Part shown: piece by piece, positions 17,642-26,983 of the stretch
How the letters are laid out: each line of letters begins with the position of its first letter
Numbering within the stretch: the stretch's first letter is position 1
Assembly: GCA_013393415.1 (NCBI GenBank)
Contig: JABXHI010000002.1
Span: forward strand, 1-59,539
Length of the DNA: 59,539 nt
Source: Micrococcaceae bacterium
GTDB lineage: Bacteria > Actinomycetota > Actinomycetes > Actinomycetales > Micrococcaceae
Direction: 5' to 3'
Translations under genes and position numbers: made by a program
The notes under the pieces: generated by a model
What the model saw: the letters and a program-made list of their open reading frames with translations, nothing else
Told to the model about the DNA's origin: nothing
Database searches by the model: none

Positions 17642-19675
17642 TTATTTTTGACGTGCGCGGTATACTTTTTCAGGGACCGGCAAGTCACCGGATGCACGAA
17701 GTCGGCGATAGTACTCCATCGCTTCGTCTTGACGTTCCTGTTCCACACCAGAGGTGATATCCATCCGTAAGTGGTGTTGGTTGTAACCGAAGGAATCCAC
17801 CAGATCCTGAGCATGCGGACGCAACCGTGCCGCCAACCGGTTTGTGTACTGACGCAAAATACGAGCACGCTGCTGAGAGAGCTTGCCGTATTCGATGAAC
17901 CAACCCAAATCGTCTTCAATCGTCGAAAGCGCGAAGAGATCACGCGTCCAAGTCATGATCTTCTTGGTCTCGTCATCCTTGATGCCTTCTAGTGCCTCGG
18001 TAAAGGCTTCCCACTGCAACAACTGTGCATGCGACTTCGAAGCTTTGATGAGATCGTATTGATTTTCGTTGAAGACGCGGGCCTGTTCTGCTTGCGACTT
18101 CTTCGCGACTGGACGCAATGCTTCGGCAACCTCGGCGACCTGCGTGCGCACACGATCAGTGAACAGACTTCGTTGTACGTCTGTGTCTTTAAGCCAGGCG
18201 GCGGAGCGCCGATCTGAGCCGACGTCGCTGACTTGCTGAACCACCCGACGCAGTCCCGAGCGTTGGTAGAGCGTGTTCTCGGCCCGTTCAGCCACGTAGC
18301 GTGTGAGCACCTTGAAGGAGGGGTTCGACAACTCTTTGGAGTAATCACCCAACAAACGGCGTCCAACTAGCTGCAACAAGACGTTGTTGTCGCCTTCAAA
18401 AGTGGTGTAAATGTCGAGGTCATCGCGCAGCGCGTTGAAACGGTTCTTGGATGCAATATAACCCGCACCGCCTGTGGCCTCACGAGCTTCTTGATAGGTA
18501 TCCATAGCATTCCAGGTGGTGACCGCTTTAATACCAGCAGCTAAGGTCTCGAGTTCCTGCCGGTTTTCATCGGTATCATCTGCACCGGAAAACACTTCGT
18601 GAAATTTTTCCAAGAGATCGTTGGTCACGAAAATATCGGCGTATGTGCGTGCTAGTCGGTCAATGAGTCGTCGCTGGTGCAAACCGTAGTCCAACAATAC
18701 TTGTTCTTCGATATCGGAGGCGGCGTTGAACTGACGACGCTGATTTCCATAGCTGACGGCACCGGTTAGAGCCAAGGCAGAGGCATTGGCGGCGGTGGTG
18801 GCCAATGAGACACGACCCTGAACCAATGCGCCAAGCATAGTGAAAAATCGACGCCCTGAGGATGGGATCGAGGTGGAGTATTTTCCAGTGTCGTCAACGT
18901 CACCAAGTTTGTTCAGGAGGTTGGTCCGCGGGATACGGACTTGAGTGAAGTGCAGACGACCATTATCGACCCCGTTGAGGCCACCTTTGAACCCATCGTC
19001 TTCGCCGCCGACGCCCGGCAAGAAGTTGCCGTCGTCATCACGCAGCGGCACAAAAAATGCATGCACCCCATAATTGACGTTCTGGGTGATCAACTGAGCG
19101 AACACGACGGCGGCTTTGCCATGTACGGCAGCATTGCCAAGGAATTCCTTCCAAGCGGCCTTGAACGGGGTGTGGATTTCGAATTCGTCATTTTCTGGGA
19201 TGTACGTGGCCGTCGTGTCGATGTTGCCGACGTCGGAGCCGTGACCGATTTCCGTCATCGCGTAGACACCTGGTAGTTCCAAATTCAGCACGCCCGGCAA
19301 CCATTTTCTATGCTGTTCTTCATTTCCCAGCGTCAGAATTGCGGAACCGAATAGTCCCCACTGCACCCCGCCTTTAATTTGCATGGAAGGGTTAGCATGG
19401 AACATCTCCGCAAAACCCGCAACATTGGCGCCAGGGTTTTCTTTGCCGCCGAACTCGGTGGGGTAGGCCTTACCGATGAGCTTACGGTCGGCCAATTCAT
19501 GAAGTTGTTTCAGCGTCAGGTCGCGCTGTTCTTCTTTGGTGAGGTTGAACTGGTGATGAAAGACTGGCTCTTCCATTATCTTGCGAATCTGACGGCGGTC
19601 TTCTGCCCATGGACCAAGGAGGAGTTCTTGGAGTGTATCCTGGTCGAGTCGAAGGTCCTTATGTTGTGACGACAT
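17642..19675 (-). CDS. Acyl-CoA oxidase/dehydrogenase
   Basis: A 677-residue flavoprotein of the acyl-CoA oxidase type, longer than ordinary acyl-CoA dehydrogenases (about 390). It has the flavin-binding TEIGHGSDV segment, the middle beta domain, YASKNRFNALRDDLDIYTTFEGDN near residue 410 with the usual catalytic-region Glu, and a C-terminal helical domain of about 200 residues. It would catalyse the first step of fatty acid beta-oxidation. AGGAG lies five bases before the ATG at 19675, which overlaps the stop of the TetR gene by one base, so the regulator and enzyme form one operon. Confidence 0.87.
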   Translation of the reverse strand: MSSQHKDLRLDQDTLQELLLGPWAEDRRQIRKIMEEPVFHHQFNLTKEEQRDLTLKQLHELADRKLIGKAYPTEFGGKENPGANVAGFAEMFHANPSMQIKGGVQWGLFGSAILTLGNEEQHRKWLPGVLNLELPGVYAMTEIGHGSDVGNIDTTATYIPENDEFEIHTPFKAAWKEFLGNAAVHGKAAVVFAQLITQNVNYGVHAFFVPLRDDDGNFLPGVGGEDDGFKGGLNGVDNGRLHFTQVRIPRTNLLNKLGDVDDTGKYSTSIPSSGRRFFTMLGALVQGRVSLATTAANASALALTGAVSYGNQRRQFNAASDIEEQVLLDYGLHQRRLIDRLARTYADIFVTNDLLEKFHEVFSGADDTDENRQELETLAAGIKAVTTWNAMDTYQEAREATGGAGYIASKNRFNALRDDLDIYTTFEGDNNVLLQLVGRRLLGDYSKELSNPSFKVLTRYVAERAENTLYQRSGLRRVVQQVSDVGSDRRSAAWLKDTDVQRSLFTDRVRTQVAEVAEALRPVAKKSQAEQARVFNENQYDLIKASKSHAQLLQWEAFTEALEGIKDDETKKIMTWTRDLFALSTIEDDLGWFIEYGKLSQQRARILRQYTNRLAARLRPHAQDLVDSFGYNQHHLRMDITSGVEQERQDEAMEYYRRLRASGDLPVPEKVYRARQK

Positions 19676-20319
19676 TAGTGCTCCTGTGTCTTGTGAATGG
19701 TGATACCAGATGAGTCGAGGCCCATAAGCAGCCAATCGGAGATGCTCTGGGCGAGTTCTTCTGCGCTGAGACGGTTTGGGTTTCTTTGGGTGGTTATCCA
19801 CTCTTCACCGGCAGCTCGCACGAATCCGACAGCAGCAATTGCCCAGTAATAGGCTCGATTCGAGCCACCTTGTTCGCTTTTATACTGCGGCAGGACGTGC
19901 TCGACGCTGCGTTGCAGAAAGCGCGCCATATTTTCGCGAAAGATCGCCATGCCGGTGGGGATAGCCGTTGAAAAGTTGTATACGTTGACGGAAGAGTTCG
20001 CTAACCGTAAATATGCCAGCACCATCGTGAACAATCCGTCTTGCGCGCTCGGAGCTGCCTTACCGGCTTTTTTGAGTTCTGACTCCATAAAGTCTATGGA
20101 TGCTTGGGCCACTGCCTGTTGGAGACCCTTTTTATCCTCAAAATAGCGATAAAACACGGACTTTGACGTCCCGGCATGAGAGGCGATTTCTTCCATCGAC
20201 ACGTCGGGCCCAATAATGTGGACTGCAGCACGTGCTGATCGAATGAGATCGTTTCGACGTTTACGACGGTGCGCAGCCCAGCGCGTATTGCGCCCGTCGG
20301 GAATTGGTGTTTCAGACAT
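19675..20319 (-). CDS. TetR family regulator of fatty-acid genes (inferred)
   Basis: A 214-residue TetR/AcrR-type repressor. The N-terminal helix-turn-helix reads VSMEEIASHAGTSKSVFYRYFEDKKGL. The C-terminal domain is a helical ligand domain of unknown ligand; acyl-CoA is a reasonable guess from the neighbours. The start at ATG 20319 is chosen because a 15-base palindrome lies just upstream and an earlier start would read through it. The gene overlaps the acyl-CoA oxidase gene by one base and is divergent from the thiolase operon, the usual arrangement for a local autoregulated repressor. Confidence 0.85.
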   Translation of the reverse strand: MSETPIPDGRNTRWAAHRRKRRNDLIRSARAAVHIIGPDVSMEEIASHAGTSKSVFYRYFEDKKGLQQAVAQASIDFMESELKKAGKAAPSAQDGLFTMVLAYLRLANSSVNVYNFSTAIPTGMAIFRENMARFLQRSVEHVLPQYKSEQGGSNRAYYWAIAAVGFVRAAGEEWITTQRNPNRLSAEELAQSISDWLLMGLDSSGITIHKTQEH

Positions 20320-20325
20320 CTTCAC

Positions 20326-20340
20326 GATACTGAGAGTATC
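20326..20340. promoter_or_regulatory. Palindromic operator candidate
   Basis: GATACTGAGAGTATC is a perfect 6-bp inverted repeat with a 3-base centre, seven bases upstream of the TetR start and about 60 bases before the divergent thiolase gene. It is a good candidate for the TetR binding site that controls both directions. Confidence 0.5.
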
Positions 20341-20402
20341 AGGTAAACTAAGGCGTCGTAAATACACTGACCAGTAACCAAGACATTGCGAAAGAGACTT
20401 TC

Positions 20403-21722
20403 ATGACTTCTACATCAAATGCGGCAATCGCCGGAGGATCCCTCCGCCCGGCAGTAGTTCTCGGCGGAAACAGAATTCCTTTTGCACGTGCTCACGGAGC
20501 ATATGCGGGAGCATCCAACCAAGACATGTTGACGTCAACGCTCGAAGGGCTGATCGCGAGGTACGGACTCCAAGGTGCACAGCTTGGTGAAGTCGTGGCC
20601 GGCGCAGTGATGAAGCACTCAGCAGACTTTAACCTGACCCGCGAATCCGTGTTGGGCACGTCCTTGGCAGCACACACCCCGGCACACGACGTCCAAACCG
20701 CCTGTGCGACCGGTATTGAAACCGTCGGAGGTGTGGCGAATAAGATTCGTCTGGGCCAAATTGATTCAGGTATCGGGGGAGGCGTCGACACAATTTCTGA
20801 CGCGCCGCTGTCGTTCAACGCCGAAGCACGGGAGTTGTTTATGCAGCTCAATCGGGCTCGCACGACTCAGGACAAAATTAAAATTGCGCTGAAGCTTCGA
20901 CCAAAACACTTTGCACCGCTGGCACCGCAGGCCGGCGAAGTTCGCACCGGGCTGTCTATGGGTGGACATCAAGCGCTGACCACCCACCAGTGGGGGGTCA
21001 GCCGTACAGAACAAGACGAAATCGCGATGAACTCGCATAACAATATGGCCGCCGCCTACGAAGAAGGGTTCTTCAACGACCTGATGACCCCATTCCGAGG
21101 ACTTGACCGGGATAACAATATGCGTCCCGGTTCCACACTAGAGTCTCTGGCCAAGCTCCGTGTTTCATTCGGCAAGCAATTGGGTGACGAGGCCACAATG
21201 ACCGCTGGCAATTCGACCCCGATGACCGACGGGGCAGCTGCAGCACTGCTCTCATCGGAGGAATGGGCGCAAGAACACAACCTGCCGATTTTGGCAGAAT
21301 TCATGGACTTTGAAGTGGCAGCTGTCGATTTTGTCAACGGCAACGACGGGTTACTGATGGCCCCAACCTATGCCATTCCTCGCATTCTCGACCGTCATGA
21401 CCTTGAACTCGGTGACATCGATTTCTTTGAGATTCATGAGGCCTTTGCGGGCACTGTGGGCGCCACCATCAAGGCCCTGGCTGATGAAGATTACAACAAG
21501 AACGTCCTGGGTCGCGACGGTGCGCTGGGCGAGATCGATCGATCGAAGCTCAACGTCAAAGGGTCGTCACTGGCGGCAGGCCACCCATTTGCTGCAACCG
21601 GACCACGCATCGTGGCTTCCCTCGCCAAAATGCTCAATGAAAAAGGCACCGGCTCACTGGGACTTATTTCCGTTTGTGCCGCGGGTGGCCAAGGCGCCGT
21701 TGCGCTGATGCGCGGACGCTAA
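20403..21722 (+). CDS. Acetyl-CoA C-acyltransferase (thiolase)
   Basis: A 439-residue thiolase that splits 3-ketoacyl-CoA in beta-oxidation (or condenses in the reverse sense). The acylated cysteine is Cys101 in QTACATGIE, the catalytic His is in EIHEAFAG, and the second Cys is Cys425 in SVCAAGGQG. GAAAGAG lies before the ATG. It is the first gene of an operon with a long FabG-type reductase and a MaoC hydratase, and it shares its promoter region with the divergent TetR regulator. Confidence 0.92.
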   Translation: MTSTSNAAIAGGSLRPAVVLGGNRIPFARAHGAYAGASNQDMLTSTLEGLIARYGLQGAQLGEVVAGAVMKHSADFNLTRESVLGTSLAAHTPAHDVQTACATGIETVGGVANKIRLGQIDSGIGGGVDTISDAPLSFNAEARELFMQLNRARTTQDKIKIALKLRPKHFAPLAPQAGEVRTGLSMGGHQALTTHQWGVSRTEQDEIAMNSHNNMAAAYEEGFFNDLMTPFRGLDRDNNMRPGSTLESLAKLRVSFGKQLGDEATMTAGNSTPMTDGAAAALLSSEEWAQEHNLPILAEFMDFEVAAVDFVNGNDGLLMAPTYAIPRILDRHDLELGDIDFFEIHEAFAGTVGATIKALADEDYNKNVLGRDGALGEIDRSKLNVKGSSLAAGHPFAATGPRIVASLAKMLNEKGTGSLGLISVCAAGGQGAVALMRGR

Positions 21723-21753
21723 ACGACGAATTGGGATCAATCTGAAAGGACGA

Positions 21754-23127
21754 ATGGACTCTATGTCACAAACAGACGGCTACACCCGGTTCGTCAACCG
21801 GCCCCTCGGCAAACAAGTTGCCAAAACTCTTGGGCTGCCACAACCAGTCCCACTGCGACGTCATCAAAAAGGCGATCGATTGGTCACAGGCCCCATCCTC
21901 ATCGTGGGGGACTCTGAAGCTGCGGATGCTGTGGCACAACAGCTGTGGGCAGAAGATTACGATGTTCGTCGTGACGCTGGCTTGAAACAAAAGTTTTCAG
22001 CCATCATCGTGGCGTTCGACGAGATACAACATCCAAATGACCTCTCGGCACACGTTTTAGCAGTTGGCGATGCACTTCGCGGTCTGGGGACAAACGGGCG
22101 AGTCATCACCATTTTCCGCGACCCTCAGGGCCCGTCGGTTGCCACAGACCCGAATGTTGTGGCCGCACGGCACGGCGTGGAAGGCTTCACTCGATCGTTG
22201 GCCAAAGAGATGCGGCGAGGTGCAACGACCAATGGCATTGTGCTGGCCGAAGACGTTGACATGACCGCCCCCTCTGCATACGCCGCGCTGCGTTTCTTCC
22301 TATCGGGTCGTTCCGCCTATGTGGCCGGGCAGTTCCTCAATGTCTCTACTGCTGCCGGCATCACGCCTGAGGATCAAGATGCACCACTTGATGAGAAAGT
22401 CATTGTGGTCACCGGCGCTGCACGCGGTATTGGGGCTGCGATTAGTGAAACTTTAGCTCGTGACGGAGCCACGGTAATGGGTATCGATATGCCTTCGGCA
22501 GGTGAAGCACTCACCAGCGTCATGAACACTGTGGGCGGTATCGCAGTGCAAATGGATATCACCGCACAAGACGCCGGTCATCAATTACTGCAGAAGGCAG
22601 CGCAACGGTTTGGTCGGCTGGATGGCATCGTGCATAACGCGGGCATCACGCGCGACAAACTCTTGGCCAATATGGACGATAGCAAATGGGACGCGTTGCT
22701 GGCCGTCAACATCGCGGCCCCGCTGCGGATCAACCAGCAGCTCGTGGCAGCACGCGGTGAAGGCGTCCTTGCCGACAATTTCCGCATCACCTCCCTCGCA
22801 TCCACGTCTGGCATTGCAGGCAATCGCGGCCAAACAAATTACGGCGCAGCCAAAGCAGGGGTCATTGGCATGTCCGAAGCACTTGCGACAACGCTGGCTG
22901 AAACTGGTGGCTCCATTAACGCCGTCGCACCAGGCTTCATCGAAACTGCCATGACTGATGCAATGCCCACGGCCACTCGAGAAGTCGCTCGACGCATGAA
23001 CTCCTTACAGCAAGGGGGCCGCCCGGTCGACGTGGCTGAAGCCATCGCCTTTTTCCATACCGACGCTTCCGCCGGGATAAACGGTACGACGTTGAGAGTC
23101 TGTGGCCAATCAATGGTAGGGAAATAA
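21754..23127 (+). CDS. Long FabG-type 3-oxoacyl reductase (FabG4-like)
   Basis: A reductase of about 455 residues with two Rossmann-like halves, the form known as high-molecular-weight FabG or FabG4. The N-terminal half has lost the cofactor motif; the C-terminal half has VTGAARGIGAAISETL, HNAGITRDK, the catalytic Ser in LASTSGIAG and YGAAKAG. It would reduce 3-oxoacyl-CoA or -ACP. Two ATG codons are possible: 21754, three bases after AAGGA, and 21763, which fits the family N-terminus (MSQTDGYTRFVN) better. Its stop overlaps the next gene start. Confidence 0.88.
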   Translation: MDSMSQTDGYTRFVNRPLGKQVAKTLGLPQPVPLRRHQKGDRLVTGPILIVGDSEAADAVAQQLWAEDYDVRRDAGLKQKFSAIIVAFDEIQHPNDLSAHVLAVGDALRGLGTNGRVITIFRDPQGPSVATDPNVVAARHGVEGFTRSLAKEMRRGATTNGIVLAEDVDMTAPSAYAALRFFLSGRSAYVAGQFLNVSTAAGITPEDQDAPLDEKVIVVTGAARGIGAAISETLARDGATVMGIDMPSAGEALTSVMNTVGGIAVQMDITAQDAGHQLLQKAAQRFGRLDGIVHNAGITRDKLLANMDDSKWDALLAVNIAAPLRINQQLVAARGEGVLADNFRITSLASTSGIAGNRGQTNYGAAKAGVIGMSEALATTLAETGGSINAVAPGFIETAMTDAMPTATREVARRMNSLQQGGRPVDVAEAIAFFHTDASAGINGTTLRVCGQSMVGK

Positions 23128-24044
23128 TGTTGGAACCAAATATTGTCGACTCCAATCCGAAACCGGAAGACCTGCGAGTCATCCACATCGGTGAAGTGCC
23201 TTCACTTTCCTCCTCTTACGCCAAAGTCGCCGCGGGAGTAATTCGTCCCAAGAAATCCAGGACCGTGAGTTTACCCGGCACTCGTTGGGAGACCACAGCA
23301 GTCATTCCGCGGCAACTCGTGGATGAATACAACACCGTGTTGGGAGCATCGGGCGTCGTGGGACATAACTCGGCGCCGTCGCTGACAGCTCATATCACAG
23401 CATTCGGTTTATCTACCGCCATGATGGCAGAATCGCGATTTCCCATTCCGTTATTGGGCATGGTGCACTTGCAGCACAAGGTGTGGCATATGTCTGATGT
23501 GCCAATTGATCAGCCGGTCAAGATTGCCACGTGGGGGCAGAACTTGGCGCCGCATCACGCAGGCACGACAGTAGAGATTTGGGCACAAATTTTTGATCCG
23601 TCCACCGATAAGCTGCTGTGGCAGTCCATGGCGCTGTATTTATCCAAGTCCGTGACGCTGCCAGGCACAGACAAACCCCCACGTCCAGAACGCCAAGCGT
23701 TCCAGCCGCCACCACTGACGGGGGAGTGGCAGCTACCGAAAGATATCGGTCGACGCTACGGTGCGGTGTCGGGGGATCGCAACCCAATTCACCTGTCCAA
23801 CCTCACGGCGAAAGCATTGGGGATGCCCGGAGCAATCGCACATGGAATGTATGCTGCCGGCAAGATGCTGGCGGGACGCGAAACAACAGCCCGATATACG
23901 TGGGCGATCGAATTCGCCTCACCAATGCGGTTACCGTCGAAGGTCGCCATCAACTATCGCCAAGAAGGCGACAAGCAATTGGTGACCGGGTGGAATGCCA
24001 GACAAGAAAAACTACATTTCCTAGCAGAAATCCGCTTGCACTAA
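23127..24044 (+). CDS. MaoC-family hydratase
   Basis: A 305-residue protein with a C-terminal MaoC hot-dog domain. The hydratase motif is visible as GDRNPIHLSNLTAKALGM followed by AHGMY, with the catalytic Asp and His. The N-terminal half looks like a second, degenerate hot-dog fold. It would hydrate enoyl-CoA in the same pathway as the thiolase and reductase. The ATG overlaps the upstream TAA by one base, so translation is coupled. Confidence 0.87.
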   Translation: MLEPNIVDSNPKPEDLRVIHIGEVPSLSSSYAKVAAGVIRPKKSRTVSLPGTRWETTAVIPRQLVDEYNTVLGASGVVGHNSAPSLTAHITAFGLSTAMMAESRFPIPLLGMVHLQHKVWHMSDVPIDQPVKIATWGQNLAPHHAGTTVEIWAQIFDPSTDKLLWQSMALYLSKSVTLPGTDKPPRPERQAFQPPPLTGEWQLPKDIGRRYGAVSGDRNPIHLSNLTAKALGMPGAIAHGMYAAGKMLAGRETTARYTWAIEFASPMRLPSKVAINYRQEGDKQLVTGWNARQEKLHFLAEIRLH

Positions 24045-24059
24045 CCGGCAATCCCATGC

Positions 24060-24101
24060 AACGGTCGTTGCGGCGCCTGTTTTGAGGCCGCAACGACCGT
24101 T
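24060..24101. terminator. Terminator between MaoC and mshA genes
   Basis: AACGGTCGTTGCGGC (24060-24074) and GCCGCAACGACCGTT (24087-24101) form a perfect 15-bp stem with a 12-base loop followed by TTTT on the + strand. The two flanking genes are convergent. Confidence 0.85.
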
Positions 24102-24110
24102 TTGCTATGA

Positions 24111-25337
24111 CTAGAAGCACTTTGTCGCGCTGGTCGTCGCAACAGTCGCATATACGTCCACCATGCGCTCGGCCATGACAGACCAAGAAAACTGGGCTGC
24201 ATGTCGAGTCGCTGCCTCACCGTAAGCCTTCCAGCGTTGCGGCTGCTCTACTACTGTCGCGAGTACATCAGCCCAATGTGCGGCATCCAAGGAGTCGATG
24301 AGTTGACCACTGACGCCATCAGCGACAGCCGTCGCGAGTCCACCGCTATTGTGCGCGATGACCGGCGTGCCACAAGCTTGTGCTTCGACCGCGACTAAAC
24401 CAAAAGACTCAGACACCGACGGCATCACCACAACCTCGGAGGCACGCATATAGCTTGCTAGGGCCGGGGGAGTGACCGGAGGTGAAAACGAACAGTACTG
24501 TGCAACACCCAGCGTGTGGGCCCGCGCCGACACATCGTAGTCACCGCTGCCCGAGACTGCCCCGGTGAAGTGCACGACTGGCAACCAGTCGAATCCGCGC
24601 TCCCGAAGCACAGCTAGGGCGTCTACGATGACGTGTGGTCCTTTATACGACTGAAGACGGCCTGCAAAAAGTATTTTCGGTCCCGCCTCTGGCTCCCGGC
24701 CCGGCCATGTGGTGGAGCCTTCCGGTTGAAATACCTCGTGGTCTACCCCTGGATGCACTACCTGAACGCGATCTTCCGGGGCGCCAGAATAATGCACGAT
24801 TTCGGCTTTTTCGACAACGGTGTTGGCGGTGAGAACATCGGCTCGAGTCGCAAGGAACGCTTCGTGTTCTACGCGGTGGTTGGGTTCAGTTCCTGGCGCG
24901 GAACTATTCTTCGTCGCACCGAGTGTATGCATCGTATGGACTACGGGGGCTTCCAGCCGGGGAGATGCTTCCAGTGCGACCAGCCCGGATAACCAGTAGT
25001 GAGAATGCAAGATGACGCGATGCCGGGCGTGCTGTCTCACGGAAGCGACCAACGCATCAGCAAACGGTGTGGTGACTTCACGCAGTGCTTCTTTCGGCAA
25101 GTCAGGGTCACCGGCTGGTAGGTACACCACTTGCGAACCCGTCGTCTCGTCTACCACCACAGTAGTGTCCCCAGCCAAGGTTTTTCGTGTGAAGCTCAGC
25201 ACTTGATGGCCGGCGGCAATCAGCGCATCGCTGAGGTTTCGAACATAGACGTTCATACCGCCGGCGTCACCTTGTCCAGGCTGCGCCAACGGCGAGGTGT
25301 GCATGGAGACCATGACGATGGTGAGTTGTTCGCCCAA
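24111..25337 (-). CDS. mshA: D-inositol-3-phosphate glycosyltransferase MshA
   Basis: A 408-residue GT4 glycosyltransferase that starts mycothiol synthesis by joining UDP-GlcNAc to inositol 3-phosphate. It has the MshA opening VSMHTSPLAQPGQGDAGGMN, the segment HSHYWLSGL, KILFAGRLQSYKGPH and the donor-site ESFGLVAVEAQACGTPV. The start is TTG at 25337, four bases after GAGGA. A second mycothiol gene, mshC, lies in this window at 29817, so the pathway is present although the genes are scattered, as is usual in actinobacteria. Confidence 0.92.
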   Translation of the reverse strand: MGEQLTIVMVSMHTSPLAQPGQGDAGGMNVYVRNLSDALIAAGHQVLSFTRKTLAGDTTVVVDETTGSQVVYLPAGDPDLPKEALREVTTPFADALVASVRQHARHRVILHSHYWLSGLVALEASPRLEAPVVHTMHTLGATKNSSAPGTEPNHRVEHEAFLATRADVLTANTVVEKAEIVHYSGAPEDRVQVVHPGVDHEVFQPEGSTTWPGREPEAGPKILFAGRLQSYKGPHVIVDALAVLRERGFDWLPVVHFTGAVSGSGDYDVSARAHTLGVAQYCSFSPPVTPPALASYMRASEVVVMPSVSESFGLVAVEAQACGTPVIAHNSGGLATAVADGVSGQLIDSLDAAHWADVLATVVEQPQRWKAYGEAATRHAAQFSWSVMAERMVDVYATVATTSATKCF

Positions 25338-25433
25338 GTTGTCCTCGACTGGTACCGAAAATAACGTCCGTCTATATTAAACAAAATGATCGAGACTAGG
25401 CGATACCCTACGTCCCGATCACTTTGCTAACCG

Positions 25434-25519
25434 TGCGCGGAGGGGGACTTGAACCCCCACGAGCGATAAAGCTCACAGCGACCTCAACGCTGCGCGTCTA
25501 CCAATTCCGCCACCCGCGC
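25434..25519 (-). tRNA. tRNA-Leu (anticodon GAG)
   Basis: The - strand folds as a class II tRNA of 86 nt. The acceptor stem is GCGCGGG with TCCGCGC and discriminator A. The D arm contains TGGTAGACGC, the anticodon loop is TTGAGGT with anticodon GAG, a long variable arm follows (GAGC...GCTC), and the T arm contains GGTTCAAGTCC. The 3' CCA is not encoded. It reads CUC/CUU leucine codons. Confidence 0.95.
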
Positions 25520-25616
25520 TGGTGGTGTATCTCCGAACTAACGGAGAAGGCAACAGCGATAAGCATAACACATTTTCTAAGGCACATGCACCATGGTCGT
25601 CCCATGTCGTGTTCGA

Positions 25617-25622
25617 TAGGCT
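25617..25622 (+). promoter_or_regulatory. -10 box for leaderless M20 peptidase gene
   Basis: TAGGCT fits TANNNT and ends six bases before the ATG at 25629, with no Shine-Dalgarno between them. Confidence 0.45.
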
Positions 25623-25628
25623 GACGAT

Positions 25629-26963
25629 ATGGCTGAACACATTGAGAGCGCCCCGATTGCGCCGGGCACATTCCGAGATCGGGTCGCAGAAATTACTCGC
25701 GATCTTATACGTATTGATACCACCAATTACGGTGGCAATGATTCTCGTGGTGAGCCAGAGGCTGCCGCGTATTGTGCGCGGCTCATGGACGCGATGGACA
25801 TGCATCCAGAAATTGTGGAATCCGAGCCGGGCCGCACCTCGGTCGTCGGCAGAATGAGGGGCTGGGATACACAAGCTCCAGCACTGGTGCTCCACGGCCA
25901 CATTGATGTCGTACCTGCCGACGCTTCCGAATGGTCTGTCGACCCGTTTGCTGCAGACGTCATCGACGATGTGATCTACGGGCGTGGCGTAGCGGATATG
26001 AAAGGCATGGATGCGATCATGCTCACCTCGTTGGAACACCTCTATGCCAACGGTCAGCAACCTCGTCGCGATATCATCCTGGCATTTTTTGGCGATGAAG
26101 AAGCCGGGGGAGTCTATGGCTCCGGATGGTTGACTGCCAACCGACCCGACCTGTTTTCCGGCGCGACCGAAGCGATCTCAGAAGTCGGCGGATTCACTGC
26201 CACGGTGGCCGGCAAGCGCGCCTACTTTCTCCAAACTGCAGAAAAAGGTATCGCGTGGTTGAATCTCACGGCGCGAGGCGCCCCGGGGCACGGCTCCGCA
26301 GAGCATGTTGACAATGCGGTCACGAAAATGGCCGATGCCATGTCAGCAATCGGTCACCATGAATGGCCTTTGCACTACACCGAGACGACCCGTCATCTGA
26401 TGGAAGAAGTCTCTCGGCTGATGGGGGTGGATTTTGACGAGACGAATCCGACCCCACAACTCGAGGCCATTGGTTCTGCGGTCACCTTCGTCGCATCCAC
26501 ACTTAGGAACTCATCTAATCCCACAGGGTTGACTTCAGGGTACAAACACAATGTGATACCCGGTAAAGCCGAAGCAACCGTTGATGCTCGGCCGCTGCCA
26601 GGTCAAGACCAAAACCTGTTAGATACGATTAGCCAGCTTGCCGGAGCAGACGTCGACGTTGAGTACGAACATGCCCGTCAGGCAATTGAAGCACCGTTTA
26701 CCGGTCAGCTCGTGGATGCAATGATCAACGCCATCGCCCAGGAAGACCCAGAAGCGGTCGTGTTGCCGTTTATGATGTCCGGCGGTACGGATAACAACGC
26801 ACTGTCCGAACTTGGCATCGCCGGTTACGGCTTCATCCCCCTGCAATTACCGGCAGACTTGGCGTTTCCCAAACTTTTCCATGGCATCGATGAGCGCATG
26901 CCCATTGATGCACTGGACTTCGGCGTGCGCGCATTGCTACACATTTTGGAACCTACTCACTGA
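25629..26963 (+). CDS. M20 family metallopeptidase
   Basis: A 444-residue zinc peptidase of the M20/M25/M40 family (carboxypeptidase or dipeptidase type). It shows HGHIDVVP with the first zinc ligand, GRGVADMKG with the bridging Asp, GDEEAGG with the catalytic Glu and ligand, and the dimerisation domain beginning at GAPGHGS. The C-terminal SGGTDNN segment carries another ligand region. The exact substrate is not evident. The gene appears leaderless. An acyl-CoA dehydrogenase gene follows after 20 bases and may be co-transcribed. Confidence 0.9.
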   Translation: MAEHIESAPIAPGTFRDRVAEITRDLIRIDTTNYGGNDSRGEPEAAAYCARLMDAMDMHPEIVESEPGRTSVVGRMRGWDTQAPALVLHGHIDVVPADASEWSVDPFAADVIDDVIYGRGVADMKGMDAIMLTSLEHLYANGQQPRRDIILAFFGDEEAGGVYGSGWLTANRPDLFSGATEAISEVGGFTATVAGKRAYFLQTAEKGIAWLNLTARGAPGHGSAEHVDNAVTKMADAMSAIGHHEWPLHYTETTRHLMEEVSRLMGVDFDETNPTPQLEAIGSAVTFVASTLRNSSNPTGLTSGYKHNVIPGKAEATVDARPLPGQDQNLLDTISQLAGADVDVEYEHARQAIEAPFTGQLVDAMINAIAQEDPEAVVLPFMMSGGTDNNALSELGIAGYGFIPLQLPADLAFPKLFHGIDERMPIDALDFGVRALLHILEPTH

Positions 26964-26983
26964 AAGATTTTGTAAGGAGTCCT

